Origin: JACDAS01 sp046262415
Lineage (GTDB): Bacteria > Actinomycetota > Thermoleophilia > Gaiellales > Gaiellaceae
Assembly (NCBI GenBank): GCA_046262415.1
Contig: JBHEMU010000181.1
Location: 1-44,025 of the forward strand
Direction: 5' to 3'
DNA: 44,025 bases
The position numbers were made by a program, and so were the translations under genes. This document shows, in pieces, positions 1 through 6,476 of the stretch. How positions within the stretch are numbered: position 1 is the stretch's first letter; each line of letters opens with the position of its first letter. The notes beneath the pieces were generated by a model. It was given only the letters and a program-made list of their open reading frames with translations. It made no database searches and was not told where the DNA came from.

Positions 1-32
1 GGCGGGGGCTCACCGCTCTATTGTTGCTGGCC

Positions 33-557
33 GTGGGCCTGCTCGACGTGTGGAGGTTCTGTCCCGCCTGCCGCGCCGGCATCAAGGTCGACGGCGGCCG
101 CGCCGAGTGTCCCGGCTGCGGATTCGTGGCCTACGCGAACCCGGCGCCCACCGCGAACGCCGTCTGTGTCGACGAACGAGGCCGCGTGCTGCTGGCGCGG
201 CGGGCGGTCGATCCGGACCAGGGTCTGTGGGACATCCCCGGCGGCTTCCTGGAGGAGGGAGAGCACCCGCTGGACGGGATCCGCCGTGAGCTCCGGGAGG
301 AGACGGGCCTCGAGGTCGAGCCGCTCGAGTTCCTGTGCGCGACGACGGACGTCTACGGGCACGGGCCCGGCGCGGCCGCGACGCTGAACCTGACGTGGAC
401 GGCTCGCGTCGTCTCGGGCACTCCCGAGCCGGCCGACGACGTCGCCGAGCTGCGCTGGTTCGCGCCCGGCGAGCTGCCGCCGCCCGAGGAGCTAGCCTTC
501 GCGGATGCCGTGGCCGGGGTACTAGCGAGCTGGGTGGCCCGGCACCAGGACGCGTAG
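33..557 (+). CDS. Nudix hydrolase with N-terminal zinc ribbon
   Basis: Predicted Nudix pyrophosphohydrolase of the zinc-ribbon type (NudC-like or ADP-ribose/nucleotide-sugar hydrolases); the substrate cannot be told from sequence. Counting from GTG 33, two CxxC knuckles (C10/C13 and C26/C29) form a short zinc ribbon. The Nudix box follows, with G71, E77 and the REL-REETGL core at residues 85-93. Length is about 174 aa, normal for the family. The frame is open from TTG 21. I prefer GTG 33 because TATTGT at 19-24 gives a leaderless -10 spacing; GTG 48 is also possible and keeps both knuckles. The 3' end overlaps the convergent lipid-kinase gene by 36 bases. The fold is confident and the substrate unknown. 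Confidence 0.88.
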   Translation: MGLLDVWRFCPACRAGIKVDGGRAECPGCGFVAYANPAPTANAVCVDERGRVLLARRAVDPDQGLWDIPGGFLEEGEHPLDGIRRELREETGLEVEPLEFLCATTDVYGHGPGAAATLNLTWTARVVSGTPEPADDVAELRWFAPGELPPPEELAFADAVAGVLASWVARHQDA

Positions 558-1334
558 CGCCTTCGGCTCGATCCTGAACTCGAGCGGCGTCTCGAGCTCC
601 GCCGGCTCACCGTCGACCGCGGCAGTGACGCGGTGGGCGTCCACGTCGATCGTGAACCGCGGCGCCGTCCGCTCCTCCCACGTCGTCGGCAGGACCCCGC
701 CGGCGGCGTAGAGGTGCAGGAGACCGTCGTCGAGCCGCTCCCGCTCGCCGAGGGAGAGCAGGTCGAGGTGGTAATGGTTGTTGGCGACGAGGATGATCCG
801 GGCGGGGAACGGAGTGCCGTCGACCCGGGCCCGCAGCGGCTCACGCCTGGCGACGGCGAGGGCGAGCGCGCGGGCCAGGGCGAGCGCGTCGCGGCGCCGC
901 CGGTGGTGCTCCCGCCGGTGGACGAGCTGCGCGTAGAGACCGAGCGAGACGTTGTTGAGGAAGAGGCGGTCGCCGGCGCGGGCGACGTCGATCCGCCGCT
1001 CGATCCCGTCGAACGCTGCCAGCGCGGCGAGCGGATCGTCCCGGTCGAGTCCGATGTCGCGGGCGAAGTGGTTCCGCGTGCCGTACGGGACGCAGACGAA
1101 GGGAAGGTTTCGGGCGAGCGCGACGTCGGCCACGGGGGCCAGCGAGCCGTCGCCTCCCGCGATGCCGAGCGGACCGGCCGGGGCACTCCGAGCAAGCTCG
1201 CTCGCGTCGTCGCCGGCTTGCAGGACGCGCACATCGATCCCGCGCTGCTCCGCGCCTCGCCGCAGGCCGTCGAGCTCCCCGGACTCGGGGCCCGAGCGAG
1301 GGTTGATCAGGAGAAATCCGGGGGCCGGCACCAC
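522..1334 (-). CDS. Diacylglycerol/lipid kinase family protein
   Basis: Member of the diacylglycerol kinase catalytic-domain family (DagK/YegS/BmrU-like), which phosphorylates lipid alcohols such as diacylglycerol with ATP at the membrane. The N-terminus reads FLLINPRSG, as in the family, and the nucleotide-binding GGDGSL motif is at residues 60-65. The conserved YGTRNHFARD block (GTxNDFA in relatives) follows. The C-terminal half carries NNHYHLD and a substrate-domain VDGEP segment. At 270 aa it is slightly shorter than typical (about 290-310). The GTG start at 1334 has TATAGC at 1345-1340 on the minus strand, consistent with a leaderless transcript. It converges on and overlaps the Nudix gene. 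Lipid specificity is not determined. Confidence 0.88.
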   Translation of the reverse strand: MVPAPGFLLINPRSGPESGELDGLRRGAEQRGIDVRVLQAGDDASELARSAPAGPLGIAGGDGSLAPVADVALARNLPFVCVPYGTRNHFARDIGLDRDDPLAALAAFDGIERRIDVARAGDRLFLNNVSLGLYAQLVHRREHHRRRRDALALARALALAVARREPLRARVDGTPFPARIILVANNHYHLDLLSLGERERLDDGLLHLYAAGGVLPTTWEERTAPRFTIDVDAHRVTAAVDGEPAELETPLEFRIEPKALRVLVPGHPAR

Positions 1335-1415
1335 GGGAAGCTATAGGTCCCGGCGTCGGCCAAGTTAGGCCGTCCGGCTCATGCGCGCCGGGTAGAGCGG
1401 CCCGATCATGCGAGT

Positions 1416-1559
1416 GTGAACAGGAATCGCTCACTGCACTCGATCGAGGAGGACCTCCTCGGCGGCTGGCTCGAGGATTCGATCGAGTCCGGCCTCCGGA
1501 CGCTCGAGGTCTACCTCGCCAAGCACGCGGCGTTCGTCGCGTACCTCGAGTCCCGCTAG
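1416..1559 (+). CDS. Small hypothetical protein (47 aa)
   Basis: Short open frame beginning at GTG 1416 (start reads MNRNRSLHSIEEDLLGGW) and ending at TAG 1557. The product is acidic and probably helical, with aromatic residues spaced through it (W at 18, Y at 35 and 43). There is no Cys and no membrane segment. It fills the gap between the lipid kinase and the DUF2231 gene and lies on the same strand as the latter. No clear Shine-Dalgarno is visible. The residue composition looks protein-like rather than the Arg/Ala/Pro mix of shadow frames here, which is the main reason for listing it. Function unknown. Confidence 0.45.
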   Translation: MNRNRSLHSIEEDLLGGWLEDSIESGLRTLEVYLAKHAAFVAYLESR

Positions 1560-1598
1560 TCTCGTTTACCCGCGCCGTGCGCGGGAATAGCCGGGCGC

Positions 1599-2123
1599 GT
1601 GAAGCTCAGCTATCTCCTCCGCGGGCTTCCTGGTCACCCGCTCCATCCACCGCTGACCGACGCGACGATCGGCATCTACACCTTCGCGACGATCGCGGGC
1701 CTCGCCGACGTGCTCGGGATCTCCGAGACCTCCGCGAGCCAGGGCTGGTGGCTGGCGCTCTTCGCGGGTCTGATCGTCACCGGCGCCACGGCCCTGACGG
1801 GCCTCGTCGACTGGCTCGACATCACGCGGGGCTCCGAGCTCTGGAAGACGGCGACCATGCACATGGCGGCGATGCTGACTGCGACGGTGTTCTTCCTGAT
1901 CGCCCTGCTCACCGGGCGTGACGACTTCCACGCCGGCAACCTCACGGCCAGCGCGCTGATCCTGACCCTCGTCGGCTTCGGGCTGCTCACCCTCGGCGGC
2001 TGGCTCGGCGGCACGATCGTGTACGTGCACGGGATGCGGGTGCTGAACCTGGTCGAGGAGCCGGCCGACCGCGCGGTGTCGCCGACGCCGAAGCCCGAGA
2101 AGGAAGCCGCGGAGGAGTCCTAG
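1599..2123 (+). CDS. DUF2231 family membrane protein
   Basis: Integral membrane protein of 174 aa resembling the DUF2231 family. It begins with LRGLPGHPLHPPLTDATIG, the characteristic HPLHP motif before the first helix. About four hydrophobic helices follow (roughly residues 22-40, 49-70, 88-105 and 119-142), then a charged C-terminal tail rich in Pro, Lys and Glu. The family often sits near redox or heme proteins but has no settled function. The start is GTG 1599. The next gene, hyuA, begins 17 bases after the stop, but it has its own -10 hexamer. Confidence 0.85.
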   Translation: MKLSYLLRGLPGHPLHPPLTDATIGIYTFATIAGLADVLGISETSASQGWWLALFAGLIVTGATALTGLVDWLDITRGSELWKTATMHMAAMLTATVFFLIALLTGRDDFHAGNLTASALILTLVGFGLLTLGGWLGGTIVYVHGMRVLNLVEEPADRAVSPTPKPEKEAAEES

Positions 2124-2128
2124 TCCCG

Positions 2129-2134
2129 TAGATT
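2129..2134 (+). promoter_or_regulatory. -10 element of a leaderless promoter for hyuA
   Basis: TAGATT lies exactly six bases before the GTG at 2141. Transcription starting about seven bases after a -10 would begin at or next to the start codon, and no Shine-Dalgarno is present. The -35 is not obvious. Confidence 0.5.
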
Positions 2135-2140
2135 CACGCG

Positions 2141-3883
2141 GTGCCGATCCTCGGAGTCGACGTCGGCGGGACGTTCACCGACGCCGTGCTCCTCGAGGAC
2201 GGGCGCCTGCGGACGGCCAAGGTACCGACCGCGGCGCGGGCCGAGGAATCCGTGCTCGCCGCGGCCGGCGCCGTCGGCGCGGAGCGGGTCGACCGGTTCG
2301 CGCACGGCACGACCGCGGCGACGAACGCGCTGCTCGAGCGCAAGGGCGCGCGGACGGCGTTCGTGGGCACGGCCGGCTTCGAGCACCTGCTCCACCTGCG
2401 GCGGCAGGCCAGGGCGCACCTCTACCGGCCGTGCGCGCAGCATCCCGAGCCGCTCGTGCCGCTGGAGCGCTGCTTCGGCGTCCGGGAGCGGATGGGGCCG
2501 GACGGGGTGCTCGAGCCGCTCGATCTCGGCTCGCTGCCGGAGATCGACGCAGAGGCGGTGGCGGTCTGCCTGCTCTTCTCGTTCTGCCACCCGGCGCACG
2601 AGCAGGCGGTCGCGGACGAGTTGCGGCGGCGGTTGCCCGGCGCGAGGGTCGTCGCCTCTCACGAGATCTCCCCGGAGTTCCGCGAGTACGAGCGGGCGTC
2701 GACGGCGGCGGCGGACGCCTACCTCGGGCCTGCTGTTGCGCGGTACCTGGCGGGACTCGGGCGCCTCTGCGCGGAGCGCGGGCTCCCGGAGCCGTTCGTG
2801 ATGCGCTCCTCCGGCGGCGTCACCTCGCTCGCCGAGGCGGCCGCGCATCCGGCGATCGTCCTCCTGTCCGGGCCGGCGGCGGGCGCGGCCGGCGCTGCGC
2901 GGATCGCCGCCCTGGCCGGGTACCCCGACGCGATCTCGTTCGACATGGGCGGCACCTCGACCGACGTGTGCCTGATCGAGGGCGGCGCCGTCGGGCGGAC
3001 GAGCGAGCGTACGATCGCCGGGCTGCCGATCCGCCTGCCGAGCGTCGACGTGCACACGATCGGGGCCGGCGGCGGCTCGATCGCGCGCGTGGACGCGGGC
3101 GGTGCACTGCGGGCCGGGCCCGAGAGCGCCGGCGCCGACCCGGGCCCCGCCTGCTACGGGCGCGGCGGCGCCGAGCCGACGATCACGGACGCGAATCTGC
3201 TCCTCGGCCGCCTGCCGGAGCATCTCGCGGGCGGGGTGGAGCTCGACCGCGCTGCGGCGGAGCGCGCGCTCGGCGACCTGCGGCCGGAGGACGTCGTCGC
3301 CGTCGTGAACGGCGAGATGCTGCGCGCGCTCCGGCTCGTCTCGGTGGAGCGGGGTCACGACCCGCGCGAGTTCGTCCTCGTCGCGTTCGGCGGCGCAGGG
3401 CCGCTCCACGCCTGCGAGCTCGCCGAGGAGCTGGAGATCCCCGCCGTGCTGATCCCGGAGGCGGCGGGCGTGCTCTCCGCGCTCGGTCTGGCCGCGGGCG
3501 AGGAGCGGCGCGACCGAGTGCGCTCGTTCGTCGGGCCGCTCGAGCAGGCGGGGGAGCTGCCGGAGGAGGGGGAGGCCGACCTCCGCTACGCGGGGCAGTC
3601 CTTCGAGCTGACCGTGCCGCTCGGCGCCGGCGACCCGGCCGAGGCATTCCACCGACTGCACGAGGAGCGCTACGGCTATGCGGACCGCGGCCGGGCGCTC
3701 GAGCTCGTGGCCGTGCGAACGTGGGAGACGTCTCCGGCGCCCGAGCTCGAGCTTCGCCGCACGGCCCCTCTGGACGTATCCGGCCCGGCCGTGGTCGAGC
3801 TGGACGGCGCCACGGCCTGGGTGCCCGGGGGCTGGGGCGGCGAGAGGGACGAGCACGGGACGCTCCTGCTGACGAGATCGTGA
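2141..3883 (+). CDS. hyuA: Hydantoinase/oxoprolinase family protein, subunit A
   Basis: A-subunit of an ATP-dependent hydantoinase / 5-oxoprolinase / acetone-carboxylase type enzyme. These cleave or carboxylate small amide- or carbonyl-containing substrates with ATP. The N-terminus has the phosphate-binding GVDVGGTFTD motif at residues 4-13 and HGTTAATNALLERKG near residue 48. The middle carries SSGGV, LSGPAAGA and FDMGGTSTD, all ASKHA-fold signatures, followed by HTIGAGGGSIA. At 580 aa it is shorter than usual (about 650-700), mostly at the C-terminus. Its TGA overlaps the GTG of hyuB, so the two subunits are translationally coupled. Hydantoin, oxoproline or another lactam as substrate cannot be resolved. 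Confidence 0.9.
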   Translation: MPILGVDVGGTFTDAVLLEDGRLRTAKVPTAARAEESVLAAAGAVGAERVDRFAHGTTAATNALLERKGARTAFVGTAGFEHLLHLRRQARAHLYRPCAQHPEPLVPLERCFGVRERMGPDGVLEPLDLGSLPEIDAEAVAVCLLFSFCHPAHEQAVADELRRRLPGARVVASHEISPEFREYERASTAAADAYLGPAVARYLAGLGRLCAERGLPEPFVMRSSGGVTSLAEAAAHPAIVLLSGPAAGAAGAARIAALAGYPDAISFDMGGTSTDVCLIEGGAVGRTSERTIAGLPIRLPSVDVHTIGAGGGSIARVDAGGALRAGPESAGADPGPACYGRGGAEPTITDANLLLGRLPEHLAGGVELDRAAAERALGDLRPEDVVAVVNGEMLRALRLVSVERGHDPREFVLVAFGGAGPLHACELAEELEIPAVLIPEAAGVLSALGLAAGEERRDRVRSFVGPLEQAGELPEEGEADLRYAGQSFELTVPLGAGDPAEAFHRLHEERYGYADRGRALELVAVRTWETSPAPELELRRTAPLDVSGPAVVELDGATAWVPGGWGGERDEHGTLLLTRS

Positions 3884-5355
3884 GGATCGAGCTCCAGATC
3901 GTCGGCGGAGCGCTGCGCGGCATCGCTGAGGAGATGGGCGCCGTGCTCGTCCGCTCCGCCTTCTCTGCGAACATCAAGGAACGCCGGGACTGCTCGACGG
4001 CCCTCTTCGACGCCCGCGGGCGGATGATCGTGCAGGCCGAGCACATCCCGGTCCACCTCGGCGCCATGCCCGACGCGGTCGCCGCGGTGGTCGAGCTCGA
4101 TCCCGAGCCGGGAGAGACCTACGTCCTCAACGACCCGTTCACCGGCGGCACGCACCTCCCGGACGTCACGCTCGTCTCCCGCACCGAGGTCGGCTTCGCG
4201 GTCACGCGGGCGCACCACGCCGACGTCGGCGGCAGCGAGCCGGGGAGCCTGCCCGCCGAGTCCCGCGAGCTGTTCCAGGAGGGGCTCGTGCTGCCGCCCG
4301 TCCGGCTGAGCGACGACGTGCTCAGGATCCTGCTCGCGAACGTCCGGAACCCGGACGAGCGGCGCGGCGACCTGCGCGCGCAGCTGGCGGCGCAGCGGCT
4401 GGCGGAGCGGCGCGTCGCCGAGCTCTGCGCGCGCCGCGGGCGGGAGGCGGTCGAGGCGTCGATGGACGGGCTGCACGCCTACTCCGAGCGGGTCGTCCGC
4501 GCCGCGATCGAGCGGCTCCCGGACGGGCGCTACGAGGCCGCCGACGTGGTCGAGGCGATCGAGGGCCCGCTCGAGCTTCGCGCCGCGGTGACCGTGGCGG
4601 GCGACGGCGTGGAGATCGACTTCGCGGGCACCGCCGCGCAGCACGCGGGGAACCTGAACTGCCCGCTCCCGGTCACGCGCTCGGCCTGCTACTTCGTCGT
4701 GCGCTGCCTGACGGCGCCCGATTTGCCGGCCTCGGGCGGTGCCTTCGAGCCCGTCACCGTCCGCGCACCGGAGGGGACGCTCCTCAACGCCCGGCCCCCG
4801 GCGGCGGTCGTGGCCGGGAACGTCGAGACCTCGAGCCGGATCGTCGACCTCGTCTTCAGCGCCTTCGGGCAGGCGCTGGACGTGCCCGCGCACGGCCAGG
4901 GGACGATGAACAACGTCTCCCTCGGCAGCGAGCGCTTCACCTACTACGAGACGATCGGCGGCGGGCAGGGTGCGTGTCCGGGCGGGCCCGGCCCCTCGGG
5001 CGTGCACGTCGCCATGTCGAACACGCTCTCGACGCCCACGGAGGCGATCGAGCTCGCCTATCCGCTACGCGTGCGGCGCCACGCGCTGCGCCCGGGGTCG
5101 GGCGGCGCCGGACGGTTCCGCGGCGGCGAAGGGGTAACTCGCGAGCTCGAGGCGCTCGAGCCGTGCCGGCTCTCGATCCTGAGCGACCGCCGGCTGCACG
5201 CGCCGAAGGGCGCCGCGGGCGGTCAGGACGGAGCCGTCGGGCGGAACCTCTTGAATGGCGAAGTGTTGCCGGGAAAGACGACGCGAGCGCTCGCCGCAGG
5301 CGACGTCGTCACGATCGAGACGCCGGGCGGGGGAGGGTTCGGCTCGCTCTACTAG
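3880..5355 (+). CDS. hyuB: Hydantoinase/oxoprolinase family protein, subunit B
   Basis: B-subunit partner of the preceding gene. The 491-aa product carries the family hallmarks: VRSAFSANIKERRDCSTALF near the N-terminus, QAEHIPVHLGAMP, NDPFTGGTHLPDV, a central NLNCP segment, and GNVETSSRI and TIGGGQGACPG further on. It ends in the usual Gly-rich GGGGFGSLY tail. The start is GTG 3880, inside a GTGA overlap with the stop of hyuA; the frame is open far upstream, but that part is only a shadow of hyuA. The full set of motifs suggests an intact enzyme. The gene converges on the Gly/Cys-tail gene with a 15-base gap. Confidence 0.9.
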   Translation: MRIELQIVGGALRGIAEEMGAVLVRSAFSANIKERRDCSTALFDARGRMIVQAEHIPVHLGAMPDAVAAVVELDPEPGETYVLNDPFTGGTHLPDVTLVSRTEVGFAVTRAHHADVGGSEPGSLPAESRELFQEGLVLPPVRLSDDVLRILLANVRNPDERRGDLRAQLAAQRLAERRVAELCARRGREAVEASMDGLHAYSERVVRAAIERLPDGRYEAADVVEAIEGPLELRAAVTVAGDGVEIDFAGTAAQHAGNLNCPLPVTRSACYFVVRCLTAPDLPASGGAFEPVTVRAPEGTLLNARPPAAVVAGNVETSSRIVDLVFSAFGQALDVPAHGQGTMNNVSLGSERFTYYETIGGGQGACPGGPGPSGVHVAMSNTLSTPTEAIELAYPLRVRRHALRPGSGGAGRFRGGEGVTRELEALEPCRLSILSDRRLHAPKGAAGGQDGAVGRNLLNGEVLPGKTTRALAAGDVVTIETPGGGGFGSLY

Positions 5356-5370
5356 GGCGCGCCCGGCGAC

Positions 5371-6045
5371 TCAGCCTCCGCCGCCGCAGCCTCCGCCGCC
5401 GCAGCTGCCCCCTCCGCAGGAAGAACCGGAGCCCTCCCCACTACCGCACGAGCCACCGCCGCTCGTCCCGCCCTCGCCGCGCCGGAGCTCGGCGATCCGC
5501 TCTGGCGTCCACTCGTAGCCGTCCTCGACGCCGACGAGCGAGTCGACCGCGAACAGGAACGGCACGCCGGGGGTCGAGGGAACGTGTGGCGGGTGGTCGA
5601 GACGGTATTTCTCGAGCACCGAGAGTGTCTTGGCGAGCGCGCCCGGCATCGGCTCGGCCATCTCGAAGTCCGGCGTGTGGTGGAGGTACCGACCGAAGAC
5701 CTCGTCGCAGAAGGTGTGGTAGGCGCGGCTCATCAGGATGAAGTCGTGCCACGCGTCGTCGACTGCCCTCGACGGCATGCCGAGCGTCCGCCGGCCCGAG
5801 CAGAGACACGCGAGAAACCAGTTGCGAAGGCCCTCCAGGACGAGTGTCAGCTGCTCCCGCGAGAGCTCCGGCTCGTACTGCCTCCGGACGCTCTCGCGCA
5901 GCCCGCTCGAGAACGAGTAGCCCTCGAGGAAGACGCGACGCATTTCGTTCTTGCTCTGACCGGCCTGGACGACGTGCGCAGGTCGACTGCGGTTGCGGCG
6001 ACCCGGTTGACGGGGGACGCCGGTGCTGCGTGCCTTTCGCATCAT
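5371..6045 (-). CDS. GRDP-like protein with Gly/Ser/Cys-rich C-terminal tail
   Basis: Unusual 224-aa protein. A basic N-terminus (about 35 residues) precedes a helical domain containing AVDDAWHDFILMSRAYHTFC and YLHHTPDFE. This resembles the WH-containing motif of glycine-rich domain-containing proteins known best from plants; that assignment is from memory and moderate. The last 30 or so residues are almost only Gly, Ser and Cys, with four Cys separated by Gly runs. There is no signal peptide and no membrane helix. The start is ATG 6045 or 6042, with GGGAGG a few bases upstream. It lies 27 bases after trxA on the same strand, so the two are probably co-transcribed, and a thiol-related role is possible. 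Function unknown. Confidence 0.7.
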   Translation of the reverse strand: MMRKARSTGVPRQPGRRNRSRPAHVVQAGQSKNEMRRVFLEGYSFSSGLRESVRRQYEPELSREQLTLVLEGLRNWFLACLCSGRRTLGMPSRAVDDAWHDFILMSRAYHTFCDEVFGRYLHHTPDFEMAEPMPGALAKTLSVLEKYRLDHPPHVPSTPGVPFLFAVDSLVGVEDGYEWTPERIAELRRGEGGTSGGGSCGSGEGSGSSCGGGSCGGGGCGGGG

Positions 6046-6072
6046 CGCCTCCCTCTGTGTCGACGACTGACT

Positions 6073-6393
6073 CTAGGCGGCCTGCTCGGCGAGCCCGAGG
6101 TTCTTCTCGAGCATCCCCTTCGGCTGCGCTCCGACCGCGGTCGCCTCGGGCTGGCCGTCGCGGAAGAGGATCATCATCGGGATCGAGACGACGCCGTAGC
6201 GCTGGGCGAGGTCCTGCTCCTCGTCGATGTTCACCTTCACGATCTTGACGTCGTGCTCGGCCGCGATCCGGTCGAGGACGGGCGCGACCGCGTGGCAGGG
6301 CCCGCACCACTCGGCCCAGAAGTCGACGATCACGGGCGTCTCGCTGGCGAGCACTTCCTGCTCGAAGGTCGTCTCGGTGACTGCGGTGGCCAT
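6073..6393 (-). CDS. trxA: Thioredoxin
   Basis: Cytoplasmic thioredoxin, a dithiol-disulfide oxidoreductase. The 106-aa product has the active site WCGPC with cysteines C30 and C33, the preceding VIVDFWAEW strand, and the cis-Pro loop VVSIPMMILF. It has no signal peptide. Length and motif order match canonical TrxA. An AAAGGA Shine-Dalgarno lies a few bases before ATG 6393. It is the first gene of a minus-strand pair with the Gly/Cys-tail protein and is divergent from ileS. No thioredoxin reductase is seen nearby. Confidence 0.95.
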   Translation of the reverse strand: MATAVTETTFEQEVLASETPVIVDFWAEWCGPCHAVAPVLDRIAAEHDVKIVKVNIDEEQDLAQRYGVVSIPMMILFRDGQPEATAVGAQPKGMLEKNLGLAEQAA

Positions 6394-6463
6394 TCAGGAG
6401 TCCTTTCGCTTGCTTGCCGGTTGCAACGATCCGCGCGCCTGCGGTGTTCCCGAAACCCCGCCT

Positions 6464-6469
6464 TACAAT
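6464..6469 (+). promoter_or_regulatory. -10 element for ileS
   Basis: TACAAT ends seven bases before ATG 6477. No Shine-Dalgarno lies between, so a leaderless or near-leaderless ileS transcript is likely. The -35 region is weak. There is no T-box-like leader. Confidence 0.5.
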
Positions 6470-6476
6470 CGTCGTC

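Noticed and set aside
2120..3856. Minus-strand open frame of 578 codons opposite hyuA
   Set aside because: Antisense shadow caused by high GC content; composition is Arg/Ala/Glu-rich with no recognisable domain.
2431..3879. Long open frame upstream of hyuB on the same frame
   Set aside because: It overlaps hyuA completely, its translation is Arg/Ala/Pro/Gly-rich, and no hydantoinase motif appears before GTG 3880.
6400..6476. T-box or other tRNA-sensing leader before ileS
   Set aside because: The gap to trxA is too short, no T-box consensus is seen, and the -10 is next to the start codon.
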